Assembly (NCBI RefSeq): GCF_964253915.1 | Contig: NZ_CAXUSG020000004.1 | Coordinates: 62,001-126,000, forward strand | Direction of reading: 5' to 3' | Source: Metarhizobium sp964253915 | GTDB taxonomy: Bacteria; Pseudomonadota; Alphaproteobacteria; Rhizobiales; Rhizobiaceae | Length of the DNA stretch: 64,000 nt | Shown here: in pieces, positions 8,056-16,365 of the stretch | Layout: each line of letters opens with the position of its first letter | Numbering within the stretch: position 1 is the first letter of the stretch | The notes under the pieces: model-generated | The model's database searches: none | The model's input: the letters and a program-made list of their open reading frames with translations, nothing else | What the model was told of the DNA's origin: nothing | Translations under genes and position numbers: made by a program

Positions 8056-9014
8056 GTACGGGCGGTTTTTCTTCCAGGTCGGCGGCGCTCTGGCGCAGCA
8101 TGGGTTTTGCCGCGCTGCTGCTGGTCGTGTTGCTGGCGATCAATCTGGTGCTCAATCCGGCGCGGTTCCATCCGGCTGCCTGGGGAGCATTGATCGGGCT
8201 TGCGGCACCGCTGATTGGCGCGGCGCTGGCTTCGGCGCCCGTCATTCTCGGCGGCCGTGGCGGTATCGACATTTCGGTCGGTCCGACCATGGGTTTCGTC
8301 AATGCCATCGTCATCCAGGTGATATTTCTGAAAGCCGGGATTTCTTCGCCCTTCGTGCTGGTGCCGGCTGCACTGCTGACAGGTGCGGCGATCGGGGCGA
8401 TCAACGGCTTTCTCACGACCATCGTGCGCATCCAGCCGATCGTTGCAACGCTCGGCACCTATCTTGTGCTGACCGGTATAACGCTGACGATCCTGCCGGC
8501 ACCCATCGGGCCGGCGCCGGCCTGGCTGAAATCCATGTCAGGCCCCTTGTCGATCCTGCCGCTGGCGGCGATCTTCCTCGCCTGGTGGGGCATCCGGCGT
8601 CTGCCTTATTACGACCAGCTGATGGCGATCGGCAGCGATGACCGCGCCGCCTATACGGCCGGCGTTCCGGTCACCAAGGTTCGTTTCATTGCCTATGTCA
8701 TCACCGGCACCTTTGCCGGCGTTGCCGGCCTGATGCTGACAGCGCTGATCGGTTCGGCTGATCCGAATATCGGCGCGACCTACACGCTGATTGCGGTTGC
8801 CGCCGTGGCGCTTGGCGGTGTCAGCCTTGCCGGCGGGCGGGGAGGGCTGCTCGGCGCGGCAATCGGCGCGATCGATATCTTCCTGCTGCAGAGCGTGCTG
8901 ACCTCCTTCAACGTCTCCACCTATGTATTGCAGATCGCCTACGGCGCCATCCTGGTTGCCGCCGTCATCCTGACGGCCGTGCAGGAACGGGCCGCCAAGC
9001 GGGAGAGGGCATGA
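8052..9014 (+). CDS. sugar ABC transporter permease (RbsC-like), first subunit
   Basis: A 320-residue inner-membrane permease of the BPD_transp_2 (RbsC/AraH) family. Hydrophobic helices run through the chain, with the family segments GGRGGIDISVGPTMGF and ALGGVSLAGGRGGLLGAAIGAI visible. It begins with a short polar cytosolic stretch before the first helix. Its ATG overlaps the ATPase stop and its stop overlaps the next permease start, both as ATGA. It likely forms a heterodimeric channel with the 9011 product. Confidence 0.87.
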   Translation: MSTGGFSSRSAALWRSMGFAALLLVVLLAINLVLNPARFHPAAWGALIGLAAPLIGAALASAPVILGGRGGIDISVGPTMGFVNAIVIQVIFLKAGISSPFVLVPAALLTGAAIGAINGFLTTIVRIQPIVATLGTYLVLTGITLTILPAPIGPAPAWLKSMSGPLSILPLAAIFLAWWGIRRLPYYDQLMAIGSDDRAAYTAGVPVTKVRFIAYVITGTFAGVAGLMLTALIGSADPNIGATYTLIAVAAVALGGVSLAGGRGGLLGAAIGAIDIFLLQSVLTSFNVSTYVLQIAYGAILVAAVILTAVQERAAKRERA

Positions 9015-9985
9015 TGGCCAAACTCAAGACATTTCTCGGCAGCACCAATGGCCGCGTCTTCGGCGCCTTTCTCATCGCCGCACTCCTGCATCTGATCGGC
9101 ACGCTTGCCATTCCCGGCTATTCGTCGCCCTTTGCAATCCGTGCCATGCTGGTGATTGCCGCGCTTTTGGCGGTCGCCTCCATCGGCCAGACGCTGGTGG
9201 TCATCCTCGGCGGCATCGACCTCTCCATTCCCTTCGTCATCGGTTTTGCCAATGTCGTGGCGGCGCAGCTTTATGGCGACGGTTGGAATTTTGTCCTCGT
9301 CTGCCTGCTGGTTTCGGTAATGGCGGCGCTGATCGGCGCCTTCAACGGCTATGTGTCGAGGAAACTCGATATCCATCCGCTGATCGTGACGCTCGGAGCC
9401 GGCATGGTGGTGCAGGGCTGCGTGCTTTTGTGGACCAAGGGTTTCCCTTCCGGTTCGGCGCCATCGGCCGTTTCCGCCTTCGTCTCCATCGGCGGGTCGG
9501 CCGGGCCGTTGCCCGTTCCGTGGCTGGTGCCGAGCCTTGTCGTGCTGGCAACCCTGATCATATTGATGATGGCACGCTCGCCTTACGGCCGCAGGCTGTA
9601 TGCGCTCGGCAGCAATCCGGGTGCCGCACCGCTGGCGCTGATTGATCCCGTCAGGATGTGGGTGATCACCTTTGCGCTCAGCGCCTTCTTTGCCGCCGTT
9701 GCCGGCGTGCTGCTGCTCGGCTTTACCGGCTCTGCCTATGGCGATGTCGGCCAGCCCTACCTGTTCCAGACGATTGCAGCCGTCGTTGTCGGCGGTGCGG
9801 CGCTGGTGGGCGGGCGTGGCAGCTATCTCGGCACCATTGCCGGCGTGCTGGTGCTGACGGAGATCAATACGCTGCTGATCGGCCTGGGTTTCCAGCCGGC
9901 GATGGTGCAGGCGGCGCTTGGCCTTATCATCATCTTGCTCGTCTCGCTCTATGGGCGCGAGCGGCACGTCAGCGCGACGATCTGA
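9011..9985 (+). CDS. sugar ABC transporter permease (RbsC-like), second subunit
   Basis: A 324-residue BPD_transp_2 permease. Family segments include VVILGGIDLSIPFVIGFANV and VGGAALVGGRGSYLGTIAGVL, and helices fill the chain. Start choice is ATG 9011 (overlap ATGATG; the next codon is also ATG). It is the last gene of the importer operon that starts with the MaoC gene, and a hairpin follows before the convergent amidohydrolase. With the 8052 product it should form the membrane channel; two different permeases with two separate ATPases is less common than a homodimer with one fused ATPase. Confidence 0.87.
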   Translation: MMAKLKTFLGSTNGRVFGAFLIAALLHLIGTLAIPGYSSPFAIRAMLVIAALLAVASIGQTLVVILGGIDLSIPFVIGFANVVAAQLYGDGWNFVLVCLLVSVMAALIGAFNGYVSRKLDIHPLIVTLGAGMVVQGCVLLWTKGFPSGSAPSAVSAFVSIGGSAGPLPVPWLVPSLVVLATLIILMMARSPYGRRLYALGSNPGAAPLALIDPVRMWVITFALSAFFAAVAGVLLLGFTGSAYGDVGQPYLFQTIAAVVVGGAALVGGRGSYLGTIAGVLVLTEINTLLIGLGFQPAMVQAALGLIIILLVSLYGRERHVSATI

Positions 9986-9991
9986 ATGGAC

Positions 9992-10016
9992 GGCGGCTCC
10001 ATCATTGAGAGCCGCC
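9992..10016. terminator. hairpin between convergent genes
   Basis: GGCGGCTC, nine bases, GAGCCGCC lies between the permease stop (9985) and the amidohydrolase stop (10032). The stem is perfect but T-tracts on either side are weak, so it may end transcription from both directions only partly. Confidence 0.5.
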
Positions 10017-10031
10017 CGCCTTCGTCAAAAA

Positions 10032-10871
10032 TTAGCCGAGCGACCAGATCCGCCGGGCATTGCCGGAGAGCAGTTTTTCCCGCTCGTCGGCACTTGCGCC
10101 GGCGATCAGCGCATGCGTCGTCGCCACCCATGTGGAAAGCCCGCCACCCAGCGTGCACACCGGCCAGTCGCTGCCCCAGACGACACGATCCCAGCCGAAG
10201 GCGCCGATGGTGTACTCCACATAGGGGCGCAGCGTTTCGGCAACCCAGTTTTCCGCATCCGCATAAGCGACGACACCGGAGATTTTTGCCGTGACGTTCG
10301 GACGCCGGGCGATGTCCGTGATGTTTTCGCGCCATGGATGCTGCGCTTCGGCACGAATGTCCGGCACGCCGCAATGGTCGAGGATGAACTGCACGTCGGG
10401 CATCAGATCGGCAAGGGCGGCGGCAAGCGGCAATTGTCGCGGCAGGACACAGAGATCGAAGGTCAGGCCGGTGCCGGAAAGTCGCTTCAGGTTTTCGCGA
10501 AACAGCGGCTGCTCGGAAAGCTCGTCCGGCATCACATGCAGCACGCGGCGAAAGCCCTTGACGAAGGGATTGGCCTGCTGGCGTTCGAGGAAAGCGACGA
10601 AGCCGTCCCCCTCCGGCCGGCAGGCGGAAATGGCGCCCTTGATCAGGCTGCCGTCTTCGGCGGCCACGCCCCGGACATAATCCGTCTCCTTCTCCTGTTC
10701 CGCCGGATCGACATCGACCTCCATATGCAGGGTGGTCGAAATGCCGACGCGTTTGGCTTCAGCCGCGTAGGTCCGGTAGAGGAAATCGCGATCGAGCGGC
10801 GGCGCGGATGACAGCCATGGATAGGTGAGAGCTGCCTTGTCGATGATGTGCAGATGCGTGTCGATGATCAT
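10032..10871 (-). CDS. amidohydrolase, probable L-fuconolactonase/sugar lactonase
   Basis: A 279-residue TIM-barrel hydrolase of the COG3618 amidohydrolase group. The N-terminal metal motif reads DTHLHIID (His 6 and His 8), a middle histidine is in FILDHCGVPD and the late aspartate in VVWGSDWPVC. This group includes L-fuconolactonase and 2-pyrone-4,6-dicarboxylate lactonase. With L-fuconate dehydratase and a 2-keto-3-deoxy-L-fuconate dehydrogenase-like SDR 9-10 kb away, opening of L-fucono-1,4-lactone is the best guess. ATG 10871 has a GGAGG-type site upstream. It is read leftward from a promoter region next to the IclR gene and carries an operator-like site at 10908. Confidence 0.78.
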   Translation of the reverse strand: MIIDTHLHIIDKAALTYPWLSSAPPLDRDFLYRTYAAEAKRVGISTTLHMEVDVDPAEQEKETDYVRGVAAEDGSLIKGAISACRPEGDGFVAFLERQQANPFVKGFRRVLHVMPDELSEQPLFRENLKRLSGTGLTFDLCVLPRQLPLAAALADLMPDVQFILDHCGVPDIRAEAQHPWRENITDIARRPNVTAKISGVVAYADAENWVAETLRPYVEYTIGAFGWDRVVWGSDWPVCTLGGGLSTWVATTHALIAGASADEREKLLSGNARRIWSLG

Positions 10872-10907
10872 GGCAACTCCTCCCAGCGTTTCCAGGTCGT
10901 TATCTCA

Positions 10908-10930
10908 CATAGGAATGATTTATTCAAATA
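10908..10930. promoter_or_regulatory. degenerate copy of the TATGTGAA-N7-TTCACATA operator
   Basis: CATAGGAA, seven bases, TTCAAATA lies 37 bases upstream of the amidohydrolase start and matches 12 of 16 half-site positions of the perfect operator at 2223. The surrounding stretch is AT-rich, as expected of a promoter. Confidence 0.4.
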
Positions 10931-11014
10931 AGAGTTTTTTTCGCGAGGGCGCAATTTTTCAGCAATTTGCCGCTTGAAATTGCAGGTCTTTTCCCTCGCG
11001 CCCAAATATGAAGT

Positions 11015-11803
11015 TCATTTTTCAGCCGGTGTCGGCACGTCCGAACCGGCGAGCAACGACAGCTGCGACGCGGTTTCCTGCAGCAGGGAAATGGTGCGGC
11101 TGATGTCCGGCGCGCCGGGAGCGTTGACCAGCGTGATATAGGGCACGGTCAGCGCGGCGATGCCGCGTCCATCCGGGCCGAGGATCGGCGCCGAGAGGTT
11201 GTAGACGCCGGCGGTCTGGGCGCTGGCCATCATTTCGTAGCCGCGTTCGCGGATCTGGTCGAGCCGGGCGTAAAATTCCGGCGTCAGTTTTACGTCCTCG
11301 CGGCTGCGCACATGTTCGGAGATCATCATTTCGCGCTCTTCCGGAGAGCGGAATGCCAGGAGGACATGGCCGGAACCGGTATCGAAAAGGCTGATATGCG
11401 AGCCGACACGGATGGAAATGCCCCAATAATCCGGCGCTTCCTGCTGCGCAATGACAACGGCGGCGCCGCGGTCGAAGACGGCGAGCTGGTTGGCCTGCTT
11501 CGATTTCTGCGCCAGGTCGCGCATCAGCGGCGTGGCATAGGAGGCAAGCCGCCGCACCGGGGCATGCAACTGCGCCAGGCCGAACAGTTTCAGCGTCAGC
11601 GAATAACGGTCGCCATCGATTCGGGTGACGTAGCCGCGGCGCACCAGCCGGTCGAGCATGCGGTAGAACTCGTTGGGGCTGCGGCCGAGGCGCTTGGAAA
11701 TCTCCGCCTGCGTCAGGCCGCCGTCCACGCCGGCAAGGAGTTCAAGGATGTCGAGGCCCTTGTCCAGCGCCGGTGCGCGGTAGCGGTCGTCATCGTTCTC
11801 CAT
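11015..11803 (-). CDS. IclR-family transcriptional regulator
   Basis: A 262-residue IclR regulator. An N-terminal winged helix (ALDKGLDILELLAGVDGGLTQ, then RSPNEFYRMLDRLVRRGYVTR) occupies about residues 10-75, and the ligand-binding IclR domain follows (VAFRSPEE-like segment LLAFRSPEEREMM; late GIAALTVPY). ATG 11803 is preferred because GGAGGAGG lies just upstream; the longer frame to 11893 would have an unusual leader. The gene is divergent from the importer at 11984 and reads in the same direction as the amidohydrolase. It is the natural candidate to bind the TATGTGAA-type sites and to sense a sugar acid or lactone. Confidence 0.87.
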   Translation of the reverse strand: MENDDDRYRAPALDKGLDILELLAGVDGGLTQAEISKRLGRSPNEFYRMLDRLVRRGYVTRIDGDRYSLTLKLFGLAQLHAPVRRLASYATPLMRDLAQKSKQANQLAVFDRGAAVVIAQQEAPDYWGISIRVGSHISLFDTGSGHVLLAFRSPEEREMMISEHVRSREDVKLTPEFYARLDQIRERGYEMMASAQTAGVYNLSAPILGPDGRGIAALTVPYITLVNAPGAPDISRTISLLQETASQLSLLAGSDVPTPAEK

Positions 11804-11818
11804 GCTCGTTCCTCCTCC

Positions 11819-11841
11819 TATGTGAATATTCATTTCCATAT
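11819..11841. promoter_or_regulatory. operator-like half-site in IclR promoter
   Basis: TATGTGAA is identical to the left arm of the operator at 2223. The right arm reads TTCCATAT, matching TTCACATA if one base is missing. It sits 16 bases upstream of the IclR start codon, a position suited to autoregulation. Confidence 0.4.
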
Positions 11842-11904
11842 ACGCATAATTTCTCGCCGGGAAGCGAAAGTTCAGGCTTGACGCAAACGGCATTTCTTGT
11901 TTTG

Positions 11905-11927
11905 TATATAAATGAAGTTCTCACAAA
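11905..11927. promoter_or_regulatory. operator-like site upstream of second importer
   Basis: TATATAAA, seven bases, CTCACAAA matches 12 of 16 half-site positions of the operator at 2223. It lies 57 bases upstream of the binding-protein start at 11984, in an AT-rich stretch. Confidence 0.4.
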
Positions 11928-11983
11928 TGAGAATATGGGAGCTGACCCGTGCAATCACGCACGGTGGGATGAGGAGGAGCCAG

Positions 11984-13303
11984 ATGAAGAAGTTGCTATC
12001 CGGCGTTGCTGCCGGCGCTGTTCTGTTGGCCTGCGGTATTCAGGCGGCCTTTGCCGCGGATTTGCCCGGGAAATTCGACGGCGTCACGATCGATGCCAAG
12101 CTGATCGGTGGTCAGCAGTATGAGCCGCTTTACGCGCGCATCGCCGAGTGGGAAAAAGCCACGGGCGCCAAGGTCAACGTTCTCTCGAAGAAGAACCACT
12201 TCGAGCTGGACAAGGAAATCAAGTCGGACATCGCTTCCGGCACGATCAGCTGGTGCGTTGGTTCCAACCACTCATCCTTCGCGCCGCAGTATCCGGATCT
12301 CTATGCAGACCTGAATGGCCTGCTGCCGGCTGAGGTTATCGGCGAGTTCGTCGACGCCAACATCAAGTCCTCGACGATCGACGGCAAGCTCGTCATGCTG
12401 CCGCGCGCGCAGTTCGACGTTTCGGCTCTTTATTACCAGAAGAGCCTCTATGCCGACGAAGCCAAGAAGACGGCATTCAAGGCCAAGTATGGCTATGACC
12501 TGACGCCGCCGGACACCTGGAAGCAGGTTGCCGATCAGGCCGAGTTCTTCTCCGATCCGCCGAACTTCTACGGCACACAGTTTGCTGGCAAGGAAGAGGC
12601 GATCAACGGCCGCTTCTACGAAATGCTGCTCGCTGAAGGCGGCGAATACCTCGATGCAGATGGCAAGCCGGCCTTCAATTCCGAAGCTGGCGTGCGCGCG
12701 CTCGACTGGTTCGTGAACCTCTACAAGGCCAAGGCCGTTCCGGCCGGCACGACCAACTACCTCTGGGATGAACTTGGCGCAGGCTTTGCCTCCGGCACCA
12801 TCGCCGTCAACCTCGACTGGCCTGGCTGGGCGACCTACTTCAACGACCCGAAGTCGTCCAAGGTTGCCGGCAATGTCGGCGTGAAGGTTGCTCCGGCCGG
12901 TTCGTCCGGCAAGCGCACCGGCTGGTCCGGTCACCACGGCTTCTCGGTTACCGAAAGCTGCGCCAACAAGGAAGCTGCCGCTTCGCTCGTCTGGTTCCTG
13001 ACCAACGACGACTCGCAGAAGATCGAAGCTGCCAACGGCACGCTGCCGACCCGCAAGGCTGTCTGGGAGTGGGATCTGCAGCAGGCAGAATCCGATCCTT
13101 ACAAGAAGGAAGCCCTGACGGCCTTCCAGGAAACGGCAAAGGGTGCTTTCGCCGTTCCGCAGACGCCGTCGTGGATCGAGATTTCCAACGTCGTCTATCC
13201 TGAGCTCCAGGCCGCCATCCTCGGCGACAAGACCTCGAAGGAAGCGCTCGACGCTGCCGCCGAAAAGGCGCTGCAGGTGCTGCAGGACGCCGGCGAACTC
13301 TAA
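11984..13303 (+). CDS. sugar ABC transporter binding protein (family 1)
   Basis: A 439-residue family 1 (MalE/UgpB-like) periplasmic binding protein. A Sec signal peptide (MKKLLSGVAAGAVLLACGIQ, cut after AFA) is followed by the typical segment YARIAEWEKATGAKVNV, and later GWSGHHGFSVTESCANKEAAASLVWFLTNDDSQ. The frame extends back to 11912, but ATG 11984 is directly preceded by GAGGAGGAGCC and begins the signal peptide. It captures a sugar for the two MetI-type permeases and the MalK-type ATPase encoded downstream. Genes that follow suggest L-fucose or a related deoxy-sugar, by context only. Confidence 0.88.
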   Translation: MKKLLSGVAAGAVLLACGIQAAFAADLPGKFDGVTIDAKLIGGQQYEPLYARIAEWEKATGAKVNVLSKKNHFELDKEIKSDIASGTISWCVGSNHSSFAPQYPDLYADLNGLLPAEVIGEFVDANIKSSTIDGKLVMLPRAQFDVSALYYQKSLYADEAKKTAFKAKYGYDLTPPDTWKQVADQAEFFSDPPNFYGTQFAGKEEAINGRFYEMLLAEGGEYLDADGKPAFNSEAGVRALDWFVNLYKAKAVPAGTTNYLWDELGAGFASGTIAVNLDWPGWATYFNDPKSSKVAGNVGVKVAPAGSSGKRTGWSGHHGFSVTESCANKEAAASLVWFLTNDDSQKIEAANGTLPTRKAVWEWDLQQAESDPYKKEALTAFQETAKGAFAVPQTPSWIEISNVVYPELQAAILGDKTSKEALDAAAEKALQVLQDAGEL

Positions 13304-13319
13304 ATCGCTGCTTTCCATG

Positions 13320-13350
13320 GATGCCCGCGGCCTTGCCGGCCGCGGGCATC
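13320..13350 (+). terminator. strong hairpin after binding-protein gene
   Basis: GATGCCCGCGGCC, a 5-base loop and GGCCGCGGGCATC make a perfect 13-bp GC-rich stem 16 bases past the stop. No T-run follows, and the permease gene continues on the same strand, so an mRNA-stabilising or partial stop role for high binding-protein yield is likely. Confidence 0.6.
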
Positions 13351-13474
13351 TGCCGATGAACAGGAACGAGCATTCCCGTCGCAGCCGTCCCCCGGGATAG
13401 AGCTGTGCATCCTTGGTTGCTCCGGCCAGAGCCGCAGCCCAAGATCTGATTGCCATCAGAACACGTCGGGATGG

Positions 13475-14377
13475 GTGTCAAACATGTTTCGAAAAATATC
13501 TCCACCGGTCCTGCTGCTGCTTCCGGCCATCATGGTGCTGGTGGCAGTCGTGCTGTTCCCGCTGCTTTTGTCGCTTTATTCCAGTTTTACGCCGTTCCGG
13601 CTGACAAAACCCGCCTCGCTGTTCATCTGGGCCGGTTTCCGCAATTATGAGCGGATCCTGACGGACTGGGTTTTCTGGGCGGCGTTCCTGCGCACCGTCG
13701 TGCTGTTGACCATCGCACTGAACCTCGAAATGCTGCTTGGCCTCGGCCTTGCCATGCTGGTCAACAAGGCCACCTACGGCAAGCGGGCGCTGCGCACGGC
13801 GATGATGTTCCCGATGATGTTTTCGCCGGTGCTGGTCGGTTTCCAGTTCAAGTTCATGTTCAACGACAATGTCGGCCTGATCAACAACGCGCTGCAGTCT
13901 CTTGGCCTGACGGATCAGGCGATCCCGTGGCTGATCGACGGCAACCTGGCACTGTTTGCGATCTCGGTCGCCGAAATCTGGTCGTCGACCTCGGTCTTCG
14001 CCATCCTCATCCTCGCCGGCCTGCTCGCCATGCCGCAGGAGCCGGTGGAAGCGGCGCGTGTCGATGGCTGCACGCCGTGGCAGACCTTCCGGTATGTCAC
14101 CTGGCCGTTCCTGATGCCCTTCGCCTATATCGCCATGACCATCCGCTCGCTCGACATCGCGCGCGCCTACGACATCGTCAAGATCATGACGGATGGCGGC
14201 CCGGCGCGGCGTACCGAGCTGATCTGGACGCTGGTCGGCCGCACCGCCTATGCCGATGCGCAAATGGGGCTTGCCACCGCCATGGCCTACATTTCGATCA
14301 TCCTGTCGATCGTTTTCACCATCTATTTCTTCCGGAAGCTTGCCGCAGCCCGGACCCAGATCGGAGCGGAGTGGTAA
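13475..14377 (+). CDS. sugar ABC transporter permease (MalF-type)
   Basis: A 300-residue MetI-domain permease with six predicted helices. The EAA loop that docks on the ATPase reads EAARVDGCTPWQTFRYVTWP. The first helix (PPVLLLLPAIMVLVAVVLFP) lies close to the N terminus. The start may be GTG 13475 or ATG 13484; no strong ribosome site decides between them. It pairs with the 14379 product to form a heterodimeric channel. Confidence 0.87.
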   Translation: MSNMFRKISPPVLLLLPAIMVLVAVVLFPLLLSLYSSFTPFRLTKPASLFIWAGFRNYERILTDWVFWAAFLRTVVLLTIALNLEMLLGLGLAMLVNKATYGKRALRTAMMFPMMFSPVLVGFQFKFMFNDNVGLINNALQSLGLTDQAIPWLIDGNLALFAISVAEIWSSTSVFAILILAGLLAMPQEPVEAARVDGCTPWQTFRYVTWPFLMPFAYIAMTIRSLDIARAYDIVKIMTDGGPARRTELIWTLVGRTAYADAQMGLATAMAYISIILSIVFTIYFFRKLAAARTQIGAEW

Positions 14378-14378
14378 G

Positions 14379-15245
14379 ATGGACCGCAATTCCAAACAGC
14401 GCCTGAAGCGCCGTGTCCTCAAGGTCTTCTATCTCGTCGGCCTGTTCCTGGCGATGCTGGTCATCTGCCTTCCCGGTTTCTGGATCGTGCTCAGTTCGCT
14501 GCGCCCGACCGTCGAGATCATGGCGAAGCCGCCGGTGTGGATCCCCAACGAAATCACCTTCGAAGCCTATACCGCCATGTTCAGCGGCGTCGGCAAGGGT
14601 GGTATCCCGGTCTGGGATTATTTCCGCAACTCGCTGATCATCTCGGTCACCTCCACGGTCATCGCGCTCGCCATCGGCATGTCCGGCGGCTACGCCTTCG
14701 CGCGCTTCCGCTTCAAGGGCAAGTCCGGCGCCTTCCTCGGCCTGATGCTGACGCGTTCGGTGCCCGGTATCGCGCTGTCGCTGCCGCTGTTCATCGTCTA
14801 TTCGCGCCTCGGCATCATCGATACGCATTTCGGCCTGATCCTCACCTATGTCGCGCTCAACGTGCCCTTCACCATCTGGCTGATCGACGGTTTCTTCCGC
14901 CAGGTGCCGAAGGATCTCGCCGAGGCGGCGCAGATCGACGGCTGCACCCGCTGGCAGGCCTTCTGGCAGGTGGAATTCCCGCTGGCCGGCCCGGGCATCG
15001 CGTCCGCAGGCATCTTCTCGTTCCTCACCTGCTGGAACGAATATGCGCTGGCCTCGCAGCTGACCCGCTCGATCAATTCGAAGACGCTGCCGGTCGGCCT
15101 GCTCGACTACACGGCCGAGTTCACCATCGACTGGCGCGGCATGTGCGCGCTGGCCGTCGTGATGATCGCACCGGCGCTCGCACTCACTTTCATCATTCAG
15201 AAGCACCTCGTCTCCGGTTTGACGTTCGGTGCGGTCAAGGGTTGA
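14379..15245 (+). CDS. sugar ABC transporter permease (MalG-type)
   Basis: A 288-residue MetI-domain permease. The EAA loop reads EAAQIDGCTRWQAFWQVEFP, and MalG-type features include the N-terminal helix VFYLVGLFLAMLVICLPGFW and the segment FLTCWNEYALASQL. ATG 14379 starts one base after the stop of the partner permease; the frame is open further upstream but that part overlaps the neighbour. Six membrane helices are expected. Confidence 0.88.
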   Translation: MDRNSKQRLKRRVLKVFYLVGLFLAMLVICLPGFWIVLSSLRPTVEIMAKPPVWIPNEITFEAYTAMFSGVGKGGIPVWDYFRNSLIISVTSTVIALAIGMSGGYAFARFRFKGKSGAFLGLMLTRSVPGIALSLPLFIVYSRLGIIDTHFGLILTYVALNVPFTIWLIDGFFRQVPKDLAEAAQIDGCTRWQAFWQVEFPLAGPGIASAGIFSFLTCWNEYALASQLTRSINSKTLPVGLLDYTAEFTIDWRGMCALAVVMIAPALALTFIIQKHLVSGLTFGAVKG

Positions 15246-15251
15246 TCCGTC

Positions 15252-16349
15252 ATGGCTCAGGTTTCTCTCAAAAAACTCGTCAAGCGTTACGGCGCGCTGG
15301 AAATCGTCCACGGCATCGACCTCGACATCAAGGACAAGGAATTCATCGCGCTGGTTGGCCCGTCCGGTTGTGGCAAGTCGACGACGCTGCGCATGATTGC
15401 CGGCCTGGAAGACATTTCCGGCGGCGAGATCTTCATCGGCGATACCGTCGTCAACGACCTGCCGCCGCGTGACCGCAACATCTCGATGGTCTTCCAGTCC
15501 TACGCGCTGTATCCGCACATGACCGTGCGTGAAAACATGGGGTTTTCGCTGAAGATCGCCAAGAAGTCGCAGGCGGAGATCGACGAGCGCGTCAACGAGG
15601 CGTCGAAGATCCTCAGCCTCGAAGCCTTGATGGATCGTCGCCCGGCACAGTTGTCCGGCGGCCAGCGCCAGCGTGTTGCCATGGGGCGCGCCATCGTCCG
15701 CCAGCCGGATGTCTTCCTCTTCGACGAACCTTTGTCGAACCTCGATGCCAAGCTGCGCACCCAGGTGCGCACCGAGATCAAGCGGCTGCATGCCAAGGTG
15801 CAGTCGACGATGATCTACGTCACCCACGATCAGGTGGAGGCGATGACGCTTGCCGACCGCATCGTCATCATGCGTGACGGCCATATCGAACAGGTCGGCA
15901 CGCCGGACGAGGTGTTCAAGAAGCCCGCGACGCGCTTTGTTGCCGGCTTCATCGGCTCGCCGCCGATGAATATCGAGGAGGCCAAGGTCGAGGCGGGCAA
16001 GCTCGTCTTCAAGAACGGCGACAGCCTGCCCTTGCCGACCCAATTCAAGGATCGCGTCAAGGATGGCCAGCAGGTCGTCTTCGGCTTGCGTCCCGATGAC
16101 ATCTTTCCGACGGGCCACGGCCTGCACTCCGGTGAAGACGCGGCCGTGCACCACAACGAGGTCTCGGTGGTCATCACCGAGCCGCTCGGCAACGAGACGC
16201 TGGTCTTCGTCGAGTTCGCCGGTCGCGAATGGGTGTCGCGCATGCTGAACCCGCGGCCATTGAAGACTGGTGAACGGCTGCAGATGAGCTTCGACTTGTC
16301 GCAGGCGCATCTGTTCTCCGCCGAGACCGGCACGTCGCTGGCGCTTTGA
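15252..16349 (+). CDS. sugar ABC transporter ATPase (MalK/UgpC type)
   Basis: A 365-residue ATPase with all motifs intact: Walker A GPSGCGKSTTLRMIAG, signature LSGGQRQRVAMGRA, Walker B VFLFDEPLSNLDA and H-loop YVTHDQVEAMT. A C-terminal MOP/TOBE-like regulatory domain starts near residue 235 (FIGSPPMN onward). It forms the homodimeric motor of the 13475/14379 permease pair. Start ATG 15252 lies six bases after the permease stop. Confidence 0.9.
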   Translation: MAQVSLKKLVKRYGALEIVHGIDLDIKDKEFIALVGPSGCGKSTTLRMIAGLEDISGGEIFIGDTVVNDLPPRDRNISMVFQSYALYPHMTVRENMGFSLKIAKKSQAEIDERVNEASKILSLEALMDRRPAQLSGGQRQRVAMGRAIVRQPDVFLFDEPLSNLDAKLRTQVRTEIKRLHAKVQSTMIYVTHDQVEAMTLADRIVIMRDGHIEQVGTPDEVFKKPATRFVAGFIGSPPMNIEEAKVEAGKLVFKNGDSLPLPTQFKDRVKDGQQVVFGLRPDDIFPTGHGLHSGEDAAVHHNEVSVVITEPLGNETLVFVEFAGREWVSRMLNPRPLKTGERLQMSFDLSQAHLFSAETGTSLAL

Positions 16350-16365
16350 TTAGGGAGGAACGATC

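Noticed and set aside
14316..16310. Minus-strand frame of 664 codons opposite the permease and MalK-type genes
   Set aside because: The plus strand has clear ABC motifs; the reverse frame is Arg/His/Asp-rich shadow sequence.
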